In this document: positions 1-12,495 of the stretch, piece after piece | Numbering within the stretch: position 1 is the first letter of the stretch | Layout of the letters: each line of letters opens with the position of its first letter | Assembly: GCF_008831285.2 (NCBI RefSeq) | Contig: NC_045149.1 | Span: forward strand, 16,361,035 to 16,425,034 | DNA: 64,000 bases | DNA from: Nymphaea colorata | Lineage: Eukaryota; Streptophyta; Magnoliopsida; Nymphaeales; Nymphaeaceae | Reading direction: 5' to 3' | Made by a program: the position numbers and the translations under genes | The notes under the pieces: model-generated | Told to the model about the DNA's origin: nothing | What the model saw: only the letters and a program-made list of their open reading frames with translations | Databases searched by the model: none

Positions 1-2100
1 CATATGTTTTTTGAAATATTATTGTCCATGGCACACTCTTGCCATTTCTCAAAGTGCTACCCTGCCCTTTTTGTGATGTTAGAATTGTGTTATCTTTATT
101 AGAGCATGCTTTGATTGTCTGAATAATCTTTACACCCTTGTAAAGCTTATCGGTTATTTTCACTAGTGAAGGCAGCATACCACGTGGTGAGGAAATTCAA
201 GACTTCTTTCACCACCATACATCCTTTTATACTTGGAATCGGTTAAGGAAAGGTTGGTAGGAAAGACATCCAAATTTCTTCACCCAAGTTTGAGTGCAAG
301 CACACCTTAGGGAAATTTCACCTCGCGGAAGTACTATCCGGCAATTAAATATGTCTCAACTCAAAGCAGTTAAACTCAGTCTAGTAGGTATGTGGTAAAT
401 GACTTGTTTGAATGAGCATGTGTCTAGTAGGTTAAACAGGGGAAGGCAAGGATACACTTGAAGTCATGCCGACCCCACAAGTTTCTATATTTAGCTGTGA
501 ACTGGGATGGACAACCTTGCCGATACATGATACATAATACAGGTGAGTATGCATGTTTTATGTACAGTTTATAAAGGCCTGCACTTTCGTTGGATAGAAG
601 TTACTGTCTCTTTTTTGTTTCTGGCGTTGAAACATTTGTATTCCATATGAGGTGGTTGCAAAAAGAATATGGGTGCAAAAAACATCTTTTACCATAATTT
701 TTTCTTTTGGACTTGGTATGAAATTTATAACGCGAAAAGGCACTCGATGGAAAATTATGGTTGTGCCATTAGGGAAGTAAGTATGAACTGTGCACAAAAA
801 TTTATTCATTAATACAGGCAATGTGCAATAATGTCATACCTGCCTCTCAATAACTGCAAATTATAAAAACAATGTGTATGTGAAGAAATGGCTCCATGCT
901 AATTTTTTATCTTTGGTGAACAAAACTGTTTGAGAAACATTGGATAGAGTTGCCAATGTTCTCCCTATTTTGTGGCCTCCGATAAGGTACTGATTTGGTC
1001 CTATTCTAGCTTCCCAAGGTTAGCACTTGTAAATCTATATCAAGTTTAGATCAAAACCTAGCTTCGCACTGAGGTTTCTCTTTACCTATCGAGTCATGGA
1101 AACCCACCCGATTCACTTCAAAAACTTGGTTTCTTTGCTAAACCTAAGTTTTGGTGTGTTATCCAAAAGGGCTTAGGTTTCCACTTGAGGTGGTTCTAAG
1201 GTATAATATGTGTTGATCTAAAGCTTTTTGCATATTTTTTTATAAAGAGAAAGGAAAGAAACTGTACACAATTTACATTACGAGTATTATATTGTCGACT
1301 GTGGTACGTTACTGTGTCTCATATGATACAGTAAAATATCATAAAATGCACCTAACATTGATGTACTTCTTTGTTTGGCTTGGGAAACGTACACTGCCTC
1401 CAAAGAGCAGGAGGCAGAGGTTTTATGGTTTACCCTGAGTAGATGTTGTGTAAGGCTGCTAATTGTCATCGCCATCTTAATATTTCTTCACATATTAAAT
1501 GCCTAAAAATGAATCGTTGCAAAACTTCACATTTTAGTAGGAAAATTTATGGGAAAGGTGCTAGATGAAGAATCATCTGGCATCTGTAAGTAAAGTTGAA
1601 ACCGTCTACTTCACTTGTGCTGTTTTGCACTCTGTCTAGTGTGACAACAATCAAGAGAGTTCGAGCATATGAACTTTGGATTATTATGAAATGACATTAA
1701 CAGTATGCACTTCTGTACCCTTTTCATGCGATTTGGGTATTTTCATAATACACCCCAATGTAGTGGAGCTTATTAAGCTGATATGGTGCACGCTCTATAT
1801 CTGCTAGAATTCAGCCGCTAGAATTGTGTGGAATACTGGTTGGAAAGGATTTAAAAAAAAAAATTGTGAAAATCTCTGTGTTGAAGGTCACTATTTGTTT
1901 GGTTTGAGATCCGTATTTTAATCTGTTGCAGGGGGCCTTTTGTTCTTAAAAGGGCATTAATTTTGGTGGAGTTTTTTGTGCAAACGTCAAGATTCTTTTG
2001 GACAGCATTATGAAGGATGGCAATGATATAGCTACCAAAGGTGAATAGTGGTGGTCGTTGTATTGCTCATGCATGCTTTTGTTGTTAAGGATATCTCAGT
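1..2100. repeat. PLAC8 intron-3-like sequence in array copy 1
   Basis: This block and its equivalents (about 6380-8500 and 12705-14620) align with the third intron of the intact PLAC8 gene (20907-22215). The order of matching segments is the same, but there are many substitutions, and about 460 bp present here is absent from the parent intron. No exon 4 follows; the similarity ends shortly before where exon 4 would begin. I see no gene in it. Confidence 0.7.
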
Positions 2101-2434
2101 TGCCTCACAAGCGAATCCTAACTTTCATTGATCGCAGAATGATCTGGTTCAGTTCCACAATTCACAGGCATACAAGATCTCAGGTATCAAACTCAGGTTG
2201 ATTCCTCGAACCATTTCGCTTCATTTTCGTGCAATCGTATTACTACATCTGCTTTGCGTTTGTCGAAATTGAAATAACCGTAATTTCAATGCTAAAGGAA
2301 AGTCAACAAGTGAAATAGGAAAAAACATGGACTTGAGCTTTCGATCAATAAAGCAAATTAGAATGACAAATTGAATATTAGGAAGTCTGACTACGAATAG
2401 AGAGTGCAAGTTCCTTGAGAGCCGTAATCAAATT

Positions 2435-2504
2435 GCTAAGTCTATTTTCCATAAATAGTTTATTTAACAGCTAAGTCTATTTTCCATAAATAGTTTATTT
2501 AACA
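2435..2504. repeat. Perfect 35-bp direct repeat, two units
   Basis: A 35-bp sequence starting GCTAAGTCTATTTTCC occurs twice back to back (2435-2469 and 2470-2504). The same pair occurs at 8864-8933 and 14988-15057, so it predates amplification of the array. Confidence 0.9.
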
Positions 2505-2728
2505 GATCGATTTGTTTAAGCATGAACCTCCTTGTACCAAAAAGTAAACAAAAACAAAAACGTGACTATACGAAATAAGAAAATGGAATGAGATATAAGC
2601 GTTAATCTCAAAAGAGATGGAGAATGAGATTAGCAGGCGCTTGAGGTGCACGCCTCGTTAATGGGGCGTGCGCTTCAAACAACAATGGCCTATGTTCTTT
2701 GCAACGCGTAAGTCTGCGTATGGTAAGG

Positions 2729-2888
2729 TATAGCGGTGAAAATAATCACCGTTATAAGTCTATAGCGGTGAAGGCCTATGCCGGTGATCAAGAACACCGC
2801 TATAAGTGGGCTATAGCTGCGAACTCTGGCACCGGTATAAGTTCGTATAGCGACCACGAAAACCACCGGTATAGACTTATAACGGTGG
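2729..2888. mobile_element. CACTA-like subterminal repeat cluster, array copy 1
   Basis: A short motif, TATAGCGGTG or its complement CACCGCTATA with one-base variants, occurs about seven times in alternating orientation: at 2729, 2747, 2761, 2795, 2830, 2864 and 2878. Dense, alternately oriented motifs of this type are characteristic of the subterminal regions of plant CACTA (En/Spm) transposons. No CACTA terminus or transposase is visible, so this is at most a fragment. The family assignment rests on the motif alone. Confidence 0.5.
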
Positions 2889-2899
2889 TTATTTCCAAC

Positions 2900-3740
2900 C
2901 ATGTCATCCGTTCTTCTAGTGCTTGTTGGTGCGTCTGTGTTGCTTCCGGTGCCGACAAGACCTGTGTTTTCACACCAAAGATGCGTCTTGGATTCAAAAC
3001 AATAACATTAGCAACAACAATTCAGATTACTTCTACCTTGAAATCAATTTCTTGACGGAAAGCCGTCTTGTTTTGGTTTCTTTAACTTGTTGATCTGTAA
3101 AAATGTAGTTCATTGTAGTCAGTCTCCGCCTTACTCCAGCTTCGATCATTTGACTAGAAAATGAACCAGGTGACTATGATTCTCTCTCTTTTTAAACTTT
3201 AAAATCATGTGCCAGTGCAACACCCTATCATGATAGCGCACACACACACACCAAAGAGGAATATGTCAAGGCTTCTGGTGGGCATGTATTCAAAGACCAA
3301 GAGGTCACTTTCTCATCATTAAAGCCAAGCAGGAAATCGTCTACGAAAAGCCCTACCCTCACTTAGGAGGTGGAGGTAGAAGATGTCTATATGTTTTTGC
3401 TTTACCGAGTTCCATAAACGCTTTTCTAAATGCAAATTCAATATAATTTCAGTCTCGAAGCATGAGACTATTCTAGCACAGTAAGCGACTTTAAAACTAA
3501 AGAGAAGGGACTTCTTATTTATTAAATTCACATTGGGGGCACTTCTTCATGGTGCCCTTCTTCTTTATATGGACTGGAGGTAGAAATAGAGTTCAATTTT
3601 AGATTGCGTAGGATTTTCAAACTATTTTTGGAGGTTCTTTTCATTTCTCATTTCCAACCCACATTTGGAATTTCTTTAATCAGTACACTTTTCAAGTGAA
3701 AGTATACCTGTAGAGCTTCATACACTACTACTATCTGTTT
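2900..3740. other. Array spacer without a recognisable gene
   Basis: This stretch, equivalent to 9329-10170 and 15450-16300, holds a short CA microsatellite near 3240-3250 and otherwise unassigned AT-rich sequence. Short open frames here have no family-like features. Confidence 0.6.
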
Positions 3741-3744
3741 TTTG

Positions 3745-4033
3745 CTTGGTAATTCTGTGGTTATAACGGAGATCATTAGGTCGGTGGATGCCGAGTTAGG
3801 CATCGTCAACTGCATCGTGGACTGGGTTTGCCACAAGTTTCTGACCAAGGACGGGGTGCTGGAAGTGTTGGACAAGGACACGGGTCAACTGCAGCTATGT
3901 CCACGAGGAGATGATGCTGCTGCTGGTCTTCATGGTGGCGCTGCTGTGCACAACCCGATGCCCGGCCGTCCGGTCATCCATACGTGATGTCGTCTCCATG
4001 CTGCAAGAAGCATAGCCAAAGAGAAAGGTGGTA
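3745..4033 (+). pseudogene. LRR receptor-like kinase C-terminal fragment (PXY/TDR-like), array copy 1
   Basis: Translation gives the end of a plant LRR receptor kinase domain: an IVDWV segment, DGVLEVLDK, then in a shifted frame EEMMLLLVFMVALLCT, RCPAVRSSIRDVVSMLQEA and a PKRK tail. This matches the C-terminus of clade XI receptor kinases of the PXY/TDR and CLV1/BAM type. There is a frameshift near 3890, and a TAG at 4013-4015 stands where the family usually has Lys just before PKRK. The LRR region, transmembrane segment and N-lobe are absent, so this cannot encode a receptor. The assignment to PXY/TDR rather than another clade XI kinase is an inference from the tail. Confidence 0.8.
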
Positions 4034-4039
4034 AGTGCT

Positions 4040-5390
4040 TATGTTCACGACATCGACAACCATGGTGTAAGTAAAAGTTAGCGTTCATGTACTATATTGA
4101 AATTGAATTGAACTGGATTCTTTGATCGGCCGGTGTTTCTCTTGCCTTTTTTTTTATTATCTATATAGAAATAATGTTTACATTGTTCAGACTTTTAATC
4201 TGATGTATTGACTCACACTGTCCTATACACAGATTGAATTCTAATAGTTGTGTTGACCGTTGAGTTGGTGAAGACTCCCTTGATTCTATCTGCTAATCTT
4301 TCTTTTGTTGACCCTTCCATTGAGTTAGGAGAAAAAATTATTTGCGGCTTAAGACGGTTGAGTTAGAGGATGTCAGAATTGCATTGTGACATCAAAATTC
4401 ATTTCATAAAAAATTTTTGATACTTAAACCTGTGAGGCTTAAGAACAATGAATATTTGTTTTTCAAAGGGGCAGTGATTGCTGCTCTTGATTTAACATTC
4501 TCCGGATTTGAGAACTGTGGGTTTAAGAACAGATCCTTCCCCTTTCCATTTTAAATCGGACCTTTTCTCAATGTAGTAAGGTAAGTTGAGGAATTTAATT
4601 ACAGATCTTACGTCCAAGTAAAGATCTTTTGTTTGATGAACTATAAATGAATCTTTTGCCAAATGAACAAGACGTGCATGTCAAATCTATGGATTTCAAA
4701 TCAAAATTAACTAAATGCTCCAATACAATAAACAATTTGGGGCCCAAAATCATGTAACATTTCCCATCCATTTACAGCCTAATCACCATTAACGTGCCTA
4801 TAGGGATTCCAACAAATCATAGAATCGGATGTAGTATTTACACATCGGATTCGGGGTGTGTATGCATATTTGGATACGAATTCAGATTTAAATACAAAGG
4901 TAACCAAATTTATATCATTTTCAAATTTAAAATTTTAATTTGAAAACTAAATCCAACTTTAAATTCGTGCCCGAACTTGTATCCAATTTTTCAATGCAGA
5001 ATTGAATACCAAGCACATTATACTATATTTAAAATTCATGTTCAAAACTTATGGAGATTGAATATAGGATATTAACTAAAATTAAACTTATTTAAATTGG
5101 ATGAATCTAATCCACTTAAATCCTCACTTGCCAATCCAACCAAGTCCTTTTTAAAGAAAAAGGTCCTCCACTCCAGTGGCATGAACCCCTTTTTTTCTTT
5201 AATTTTTTATCAAATTTTTCTTACCAAACGTTGTTTTAACTAGCTAACAAAGGAAAAACGAGGGTTTTAAAAACTTGATTTATAAAAAAGCTTGTTCTAG
5301 AGTGCAAACACGATTTTAAAAATTAAAGAATAAAGAATAAAGAAAACCAGGTTTCTAGTTCTCCCGTCTTCATTTGTCCCGTAGTTAATT
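4040..5390. other. AT-rich spacer of the array unit
   Basis: No gene is recognised here or in the equivalents at 10470-11830 and 16580-17730. The sequence is rich in short A and T runs, and copy 3 is strongly diverged in this part. Confidence 0.6.
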
Positions 5391-5399
5391 CTCCTTTAT

Positions 5400-6053
5400 C
5401 CACCCAAACCTACTTTACTCTGGCTCTATTACGGATCCGGAACCCAATGCCCAAGCCAGGGTACGTATTGAGGTACGACTGAGAGCACATGTGTCCGACA
5501 TCAACAATGAACTGAGAACCGGATCCGAATAACAGGTTGTCAATGGATTCCACAATCTGACCACTCATTCCCTCTTGTCCAAGACATCTTGATCTAGGTT
5601 GGAAATTGCGCGTCAAATCCGTTGGCTTCCTTCCTTGCGAGGTAGGTTTTTCATTTTCATTATTGCTCAACGCTTCTCCTACCTCCTGCTTTCGTCTTTC
5701 CTTTCACCATTTTACACTAATTGGTTCTGTATGTATTTCCTTCTTATGGGGCCTGAAGATCTTTTGCTGTTTCGGCTTGCGAACGTGAGGATTGCTCATC
5801 AATCGGGATCCCTGAGGTCGAAAACGAAAGAGGGTATCGCTCCAACCTTCGCATTTCATCGTCTTTTCTTGTGAATGTTCAGCAGGGGCTCGTGACTCTG
5901 GTCATTTTTGAGGAGGTTGGGATTTAAATTTGAAGTGGGTTTCTGTTGATTTGTATTTCTGGAACAAGAGAGGGAAGAGAAGTACCAGTATTGCTGGGCT
6001 ATTTGGGTTTTCTGATAAGAACAGAAGAAGGGGTTTTCTGGATCATTTTGGAG
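5400..6053 (+). promoter_or_regulatory. Duplicated PLAC8 promoter/5'-UTR block, array copy 1
   Basis: This block aligns with the sequence just upstream of the intact PLAC8 start codon (about 17740-18386). Shared stretches include CAGGTTGTCAATGGAT, TTGCGCGTCAAATCC and the segment leading to GGAGATGGCGGA. Copy 2 has it at about 11840-12495. The chimeric ORF downstream may therefore retain a usable promoter and leader, but that is inference. Confidence 0.65.
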
Positions 6054-6422
6054 ATGGCGGATAACCCTAAATGTGAAGGAATACTCATCTGGCTTGTAAT
6101 TGCAGGTTGGCAGGGACTGTTTTGCCCATGTGTGCTATTTGGTCGAAATCTTGAAAATTTGAGGGAAGTCATTCCGTGGACTAGGCCTTGTATTTGTCAT
6201 GCCATATTTGTTGAGGGCGGCACAGCACGTTCAACAGCAACTGCAATACTCCATCACCGTGGCATTGATCCCTCAACGTCGTTCCTGATCGGTGCAGGAT
6301 TGCTGCTCACTTGGTGGGTGTGTGGCATCTACAGGGGCCTATTTCAGCAAAAATTGCGTAGGAAATATCATTTAAGGTTCTCTTTCTCTCTCTGTGACAG
6401 ACGCCCATGCATATGTTTTTGA
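6054..6422 (+). pseudogene. Chimeric truncated PLAC8 ORF with exonised intron, array copy 1
   Basis: The start context GGAGATGGCGGA is the same as in the intact gene. The sequence then jumps to the tail of former intron 2 (homologous to about 20598-20640) and continues in frame into exon 3. The result is a 122-residue ORF starting [18 protein letters not shown], followed by the PLAC8 core [26 protein letters not shown] and TSFLIGAGLLLTWW. It ends in read-through of intron 3. Exon 1 after three codons, exon 2 and exon 4 are missing, so the second Cys-rich segment ([12 protein letters not shown] in the parent) is lost. It has a two-codon insertion (LHHRG for FHG) and several nonconservative changes. 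It is most likely a pseudogene, but it is open and has a duplicated promoter. Confidence 0.8.
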
Positions 6423-9157
6423 AATATTATTGTCCATGGCACACTCTTGCCATTTCTCAAAGTGCTACCCTGCCTTTTTGTGATGTTAGAATTGTGTTAT
6501 CTTTATTAGAGCATGCTTTGATTGTCTGAATAATCTTTACACCCTTGTAAAGCTTATCGGTTATTTTCACTAGTGAAGGCAGCATACCACGTGGTGAGGA
6601 AATTCAAGACTTCTTTCACCACCATACATCCTTTTATACTTGGAATCGGTTAAGGAAAGGTTGGTAGGAAAGACATCCAAATTTCTTCACCCAAGTTTTG
6701 AGTGCAAGCACACCTTAGGGAAATTTCACCTCGCGGAAGTACTATCCCGGCAATTAAATATGTCTCAACTTCAAAGCAGTTAAACTCAGTCTAGTAGGTA
6801 TGTGGTAAATGACTTGTTTGAATGAGCATGTGTCTAGTAGGTTAAACAGGGGAAGGCAAGGATACACTTGAAGTTCATGCCGACCCCACAAGTTTCTATA
6901 TTTAGCTGTGAACTGGGATTGGACAACCTTGCCGATACATGATACATAATACAGGTGAGTATGCATGTTTTATGTACAGTTTTATAAAGGCCCTGCACTT
7001 TCGTTGGATAGAAGTTACTGTCTCTTTTTTGTTTCTGGCGTTGAAACATTTGTATTCCCATATGAGGTGGTTGCAAAAAGAATATGGGTGCAAAAAACAT
7101 CTTTTACCATAATTTTTTCTTTTGGACTTGGTATGAAAATTTATAACGCGAAAAGGCACTCGATGGAAAATTATGGTGTGCCATTAGGGAGAGTAAGTAT
7201 GAACTGTGCACAAAACATTTATTCATTAATACAGGCAATGTGCAACTAATGTCATACCTGCCTCTCAATAAACTGCAAATTATAAAACAATGTGTATGTG
7301 AAGAAATGGCTCCATGCTAATTTTTTATCTTTGGTGAACAAAACCTGTTTGAGAAACATTGGATAGAGTTGCCAATGTTCTCTCCCTATTTTGTGGCCCT
7401 CCGATAAGGTACTGATTTGGTCCTATTCTAGCTTCCCAAGGTTAGCACTTGTAAATCTATATCAAGTTTAGATCAAAACCTAGCTTCGCACTGAGGTTTC
7501 TCTTTACCTATCGAGTCATGGAAACCCACCCGATTCACTTCAAAAACTTGGTTTCTTTGCTAAACCTAAGTTTGGTGTGTTATCCAAAAGGGCTTAGGTT
7601 TCCACTTGAGGTGGTTCTAAGGTATAATATGTGTTGATCTAAAGCTTTTTGCATATTTTTTTTATAAAGAGAAAGGAAAGAAACTGTACACAATTTACAT
7701 TACGAGTATTATATTGTCGACTGTGGTACGTTACTGTGTCTCATATGATACAGTAAAATATCATAAAATGCACCTAACATTGATGTACTTCTTTGTTTGG
7801 CTTGGGAAACGTACACTGCCTCCAAAGAGCAGGAGGCAGAGGTTTTATGGTTTACCCTGAGTAGATGTTGTGTAAGGCCTGCTAATTGTCATCGCCATCT
7901 TAATATTTTCTTCACATATTAAAATGCCTAAAAATGAATCGTTGCAAAACTTCACATTTTAGTAGGAAAATTTATGGGAAAGGTGCTAGATGAAGAATCA
8001 TCTGGCATCTGTAAGTAAAGTTGAAACCGTCTACTTCACTTGTGCTGTTTTGCACTCTGTCTAGTGTGACAACAATCAAGAGAGTTCGAGCATATGAACT
8101 TTGGATTATTATGAAATGACATTAACAGTATGCACTTCTGTACCCTTTTCATGCGATTTGGGTATTTTCATAATACACCCCAATGTAGTGGAGCTTATTA
8201 AGCTGATATGGTGCACGCTCTTATATCTGCTAGAATCTCAGCCGCTAGAATTGTGTGGAATACTGGGTTGGAAAGGATTTAAAAAAAAAAATTGTGAAAA
8301 TCTCTGTTGTTGAAGGTCACTATTTGTTTGGTTTGAGATCCGTATTTTATCTGTTGCAGGGGGCCTTTTGTTCTTAAAAGGGCATTAATTTTGGTGGAGT
8401 TTTTTTGTGCAAACGTCAAGATTCTTTTGGACAGCATTATGAAGGATGGCAATGATATAGCTACCAAAGGTGAATAGTGGTGGTCGTTGTATTGCTTATG
8501 CATGCTTTTGTTGTTAAGGATATCTCAGTTGCCTCACAAGCGAATCCTAACTTTCATTGATCGCAGAATGATCTGGTTCAGTTCCACAATTCACAGGCAT
8601 ACAAGATCTCAGGTATCAAACTCAGGTTGATTCCTCGAACCATTTCGCTTCATTTTCGTGCAATCGTATTACTACATCTGCTTTGCGTTTGTCGAAATTG
8701 AAATAACCGTAATTTCAATGCTAAAGGAAAGTCAACAAGTGAAATAGGAAAAAACATGGACTTGAGCTTTCGATCAATAAAGCAAATTAGAATGACAAAT
8801 TGAATATTAGGAAGTCTGACTACGAATAGAGAGTGCAAGTTCCTTGAGAGCCGTAATCAAATTGCTAAGTCTATTTTCCATAAATAGTTTATTTAACAGC
8901 TAAGTCTATTTTCCATAAATAGTTTATTTAACAGATCGATTTGTTTAAGCATGAACCTCCTTGTACCAAAAAGTAAACAAAAACAAAAACGTGACTATAC
9001 GAAATAAGAAAATGGAATGAGATATAAGCGTTAATCTCAAAAGAGATGGAGAATGAGATTAGCAGGCGCTTGAGGTGCACGCCTCGTTAATGGGGCGTGC
9101 GCTTCAAACAACAATGGCCTATGTTCTTTGCAACGCGTAAGTCTGCGTATGGTAAGG

Positions 9158-9317
9158 TATAGCGGTGAAAATAATCACCGTTATAAGTCTATAGCGGTGA
9201 AGGCCTATGCCGGTGATCAAGAACACCGCTATAAGTGGGCTATAGCTGCGAACTCTGGCACCGGTATAAGTTCGTATAGCGACCACGAAAACCACCGGTA
9301 TAGACTTATAACGGTGG
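9158..9317. mobile_element. CACTA-like subterminal repeat cluster, array copy 2
   Basis: This is identical in layout to the cluster at 2729-2888, carried in the second array unit. Confidence 0.5.
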
Positions 9318-10175
9318 TTATTTCCAACCATGTCATCCGTTCTTCTAGTGCTTGTTGGTGCGTCTGTGTTGCTTCCGGTGCCGACAAGACCTGTGTTTTC
9401 ACACCAAAGATGCGTCTTGGATTCAAAACAATAACATTAGCAACAACAATTCAGATTACTTCTACCTTGAAATCAATTTCTTGACGGAAAGCCGTCTTGT
9501 TTTGGTTTCTTTAACTTGTTTGATCTGTAAAAATGTAGTTCATTGTAGTCAGTCTCCGCCTTACTCCAGCTTCGATCATTTGACTAGAAAATGAACCAGG
9601 TGACTATGATTCTCTCTCTTTTTAAACTTTAAAATCATGTGCCAGTGCAACACCCTATCATGATAGCGCACACACACACACCAAAGAGGAATATGTCAAG
9701 GCTTCTGGTGGGCATGTATTCAAAGACCAAGAGGTCACTTTCTCATCATTAAAGCCAAGCAGGAAATCGTCTACGAAAAGCCCTACCCTCACTTAGGAGG
9801 TGGAGGTAGAAGATGTCTATATGTTTTTGCTTTACCGAGTTCCATAAACGCTTTTCTAAATGCAAATTCAATATAATTTCAGTCTCGAAGCATGAGACTA
9901 TTCTAGCACAGTAAGCGACTTTAAAACTAAAGAGAAGGGACTTCTTATTTATTAAATTCACATTGGGGGCACTTCTTCATGGTGCCCTTCTTCTTTATAT
10001 GGACTGGAGGTAGAAATAGAGTTCAATTTTAGATTGCGTAGGATTTTCAAACTATTTTTTGGAGGTTCTTTTCATTTCTCATTTCCAACCCACATTTGGA
10101 ATTTCTTTAATCAGTACACTTTTCAAGTGAAAGTATACCTGTAGAGCTTCATACACTACTACTATCTGTTTTTTG

Positions 10176-10464
10176 CTTGGTAATTCTGTGGTTATAACGG
10201 AGATCATTAGGTCGGTGGATGCCGAGTTAGGCATCGTCAACTGCATCGTGGACTGGGTTTGCCACAAGTTTCTGACCAAGGACGGGGTGCTGGAAGTGTT
10301 GGACAAGGACACGGGTCAACTGCAGCTATGTCCACGAGGAGATGATGCTGCCTGCTGGTCTTCATGGTGGCGCTGCTGTGCACAACCCGATGCCCGGCCG
10401 TCCGGTCATCCATACGTGATGTCGTCTCCATGCTGCAAGAAGCATAGCCAAAGAGAAAGGTGGT
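10176..10464 (+). pseudogene. LRR receptor-like kinase C-terminal fragment, array copy 2
   Basis: This is the same fragment as at 3745-4033 and carries the same TAG before PKRK. It has an extra C in the run near 10350, which changes the downstream frame relative to copy 1. It contains only the end of the kinase domain. Confidence 0.8.
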
Positions 10465-12495
10465 AAGTGCTTATGTTCACGACATCGACAACCATGGTGT
10501 AAGTAAAAGTTAGCGTTCATGTACTATATTGAAATTGAATTGAACTGGATTCTTTGATCGGCCGGTGTTTCTCTTGCCTTTTTTTTTTATTATCTATATA
10601 GAAATAATGTTTACATTGTTCAGACTTTTAATCTGATGTATTGACTCACACTGTCCTATACACAGATTGAATTCTAATAGTTTGTGTTGACCGTTGAGTT
10701 GGTGAAGACTCCCTTGATTCTATCTGCTAATCTTTCTTTTTGTTGACCCTTCCATTGAGTTAGGAGAAAAAATTATTTGTGGCTTAAGACGGTTGAGTTA
10801 GAGGATGTCAGAATTGCATTGTGACATCAAAATTCATTTCATAAAAAATTTTTGATACTTAAACCTGTGAGGCTTAAGAACAATGAATATTTGTTTTTCA
10901 AAGGGGGCAGTGATTGCTGCTCTTGATTTAACATTCTCCGGATTTGAGAACTGTGGGTTTAAGAACAGATCCTTCCCCTTTCCATTTTAAATCGGACCTT
11001 TTCTCAATGTAGTAAGGTAAGTTGAGGAATTTAATTACAGATCTTACGTCCAAGTAAAGATCTTTTGTTTGATGAACTATAAATGAATCTTTTGCCAAAT
11101 GAACAAGACGTGCATGTCAAATCTATGGATTTCAAATCAAAATTAACTAAATGCTCCAATACAATAAACAATTTGGGGCCCAAAATCATGTAACATTTCC
11201 CATCCATTTACAGCCTAATCACCATTAACGTGCCTATAGGGATTCCAACAAATCATAGAATCGGATGTAGTATTTACCACATCGGATTCGGGGTGTGTAT
11301 GCATATTTGGATACGAATTCAGATTTAAATACAAAGGTAACCAAATTTATATCATTTTCAAATTTAAAATTTTAATTTGAAAACTAAATCCAACTTTTAA
11401 ATTCGTGCCCGAACTTGTATCCAATTTTTCAATGCAGAATTGAATACCAAGCACATTATACTATATTTAAAATTCATGTTCAAAACTTATGGAGATTGAA
11501 TATAGGATATTAACTAAAATTAAACTTATTTTAAATTGGATGAATCTAATCCACTTAAATCCTCACTTGCCAATCCAACCAAGTCCTTTTTAAAGAAAAA
11601 GGTCCTCCACTCCAGTGGCATGAACCCCTTTTTTTCTTTAATTTTTTATCAAATTTTTTCTTACCAAACGTTGTTTTAACTAGCTAACAAAGGAAAAACG
11701 AGGGTTTTAAAAACTTGATTTATAAAAAAGCTTGTTCTAGAGTGCAAACACGATTTTAAAAATTAAAGAATAAAGAATAAAGAAAACCAGGTTTTCTAGT
11801 TCTCCCGTCTTCATTTGTCCCGTAGTTAATTCTCCTTTATCCACCCAAACCTACTTTACTCTGGCTCTATTACGGATCCGGAACCCAATGCCCAAGCCAG
11901 GGTACGTATTGAGGTACGACTGAGAGCACATGTGTCCGACATCAACAATGAACTGAGAACCGGATCCGAATAACAGGTTGTCAATGGATTCCACAATCTG
12001 ACCACTCATTCCCTCTTGTCCAAGACATCTTGATCTAGGTTGGAAATTGCGCGTCAAATCCGTTGGCTTCCTTCCTTGCGAGGTAGGTTTTTCATTTTCA
12101 TTATTGCTCAACGCTTCTCCTACCTCCTGCTTTCGTCTTTCCTTTCACCATTTTACACTAATTGGTTCTGTATGTATTTCCTTCTTATGGGGCCTGAAGA
12201 TCTTTTGCTGTTTCGGCTTGCGAACGTGAGGATTGCTCATCAATCGGGATCCCTGAGGTCGAAAACGAAAGAGGGTATCGCTCCAACCTTCGCATTTCAT
12301 CGTCTTTTCTTGTGAATGTTCAGCAGGGGCTCGTGACTCTGGTCATTTTTGAGGAGGTTGGGATTTAAATTTGAAGTGGGTTTCTGTTGATTTGTATTTC
12401 TGGAACAAGAGAGGGAAGAGAAGTACCAGTATTGCTGGGCTATTTGGGTTTTCTGATAAGAACAGAAGAAGGGGTTTTCTGGATCATTTTTGGAG

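Larger units (their letters stand above)
1..6408. repeat. Tandem array, copy 1 (left end of window)
   Basis: This stretch is repeated head to tail from about 6409. The window's first bases match those at 6410, position 2690 matches 9119 and position 5410 matches 11851. In order the unit holds PLAC8 intron-3-like sequence, a 35-bp direct repeat, CACTA-like motifs, a receptor-kinase tail pseudogene, an AT-rich spacer, a PLAC8 promoter-like block and a chimeric PLAC8 exon. Differences from copy 2 are mainly single-base losses in short runs and are densest in the first 2.3 kb. The array may continue to the left of the window. Confidence 0.95.

Noticed and set aside
2699-3055. 118-codon open frame repeated in all array copies
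   Set aside because: Its sequence is made of the CACTA-like motif cluster (repeated NHRYKS/HRYRL words), and repetition in the array alone explains its conservation.
5946-6053. Upstream ATG at 5946 extending the chimeric PLAC8 ORF to 158 residues
   Set aside because: This part corresponds to the 5' UTR of the intact gene; the homologous start codon is at 6054.
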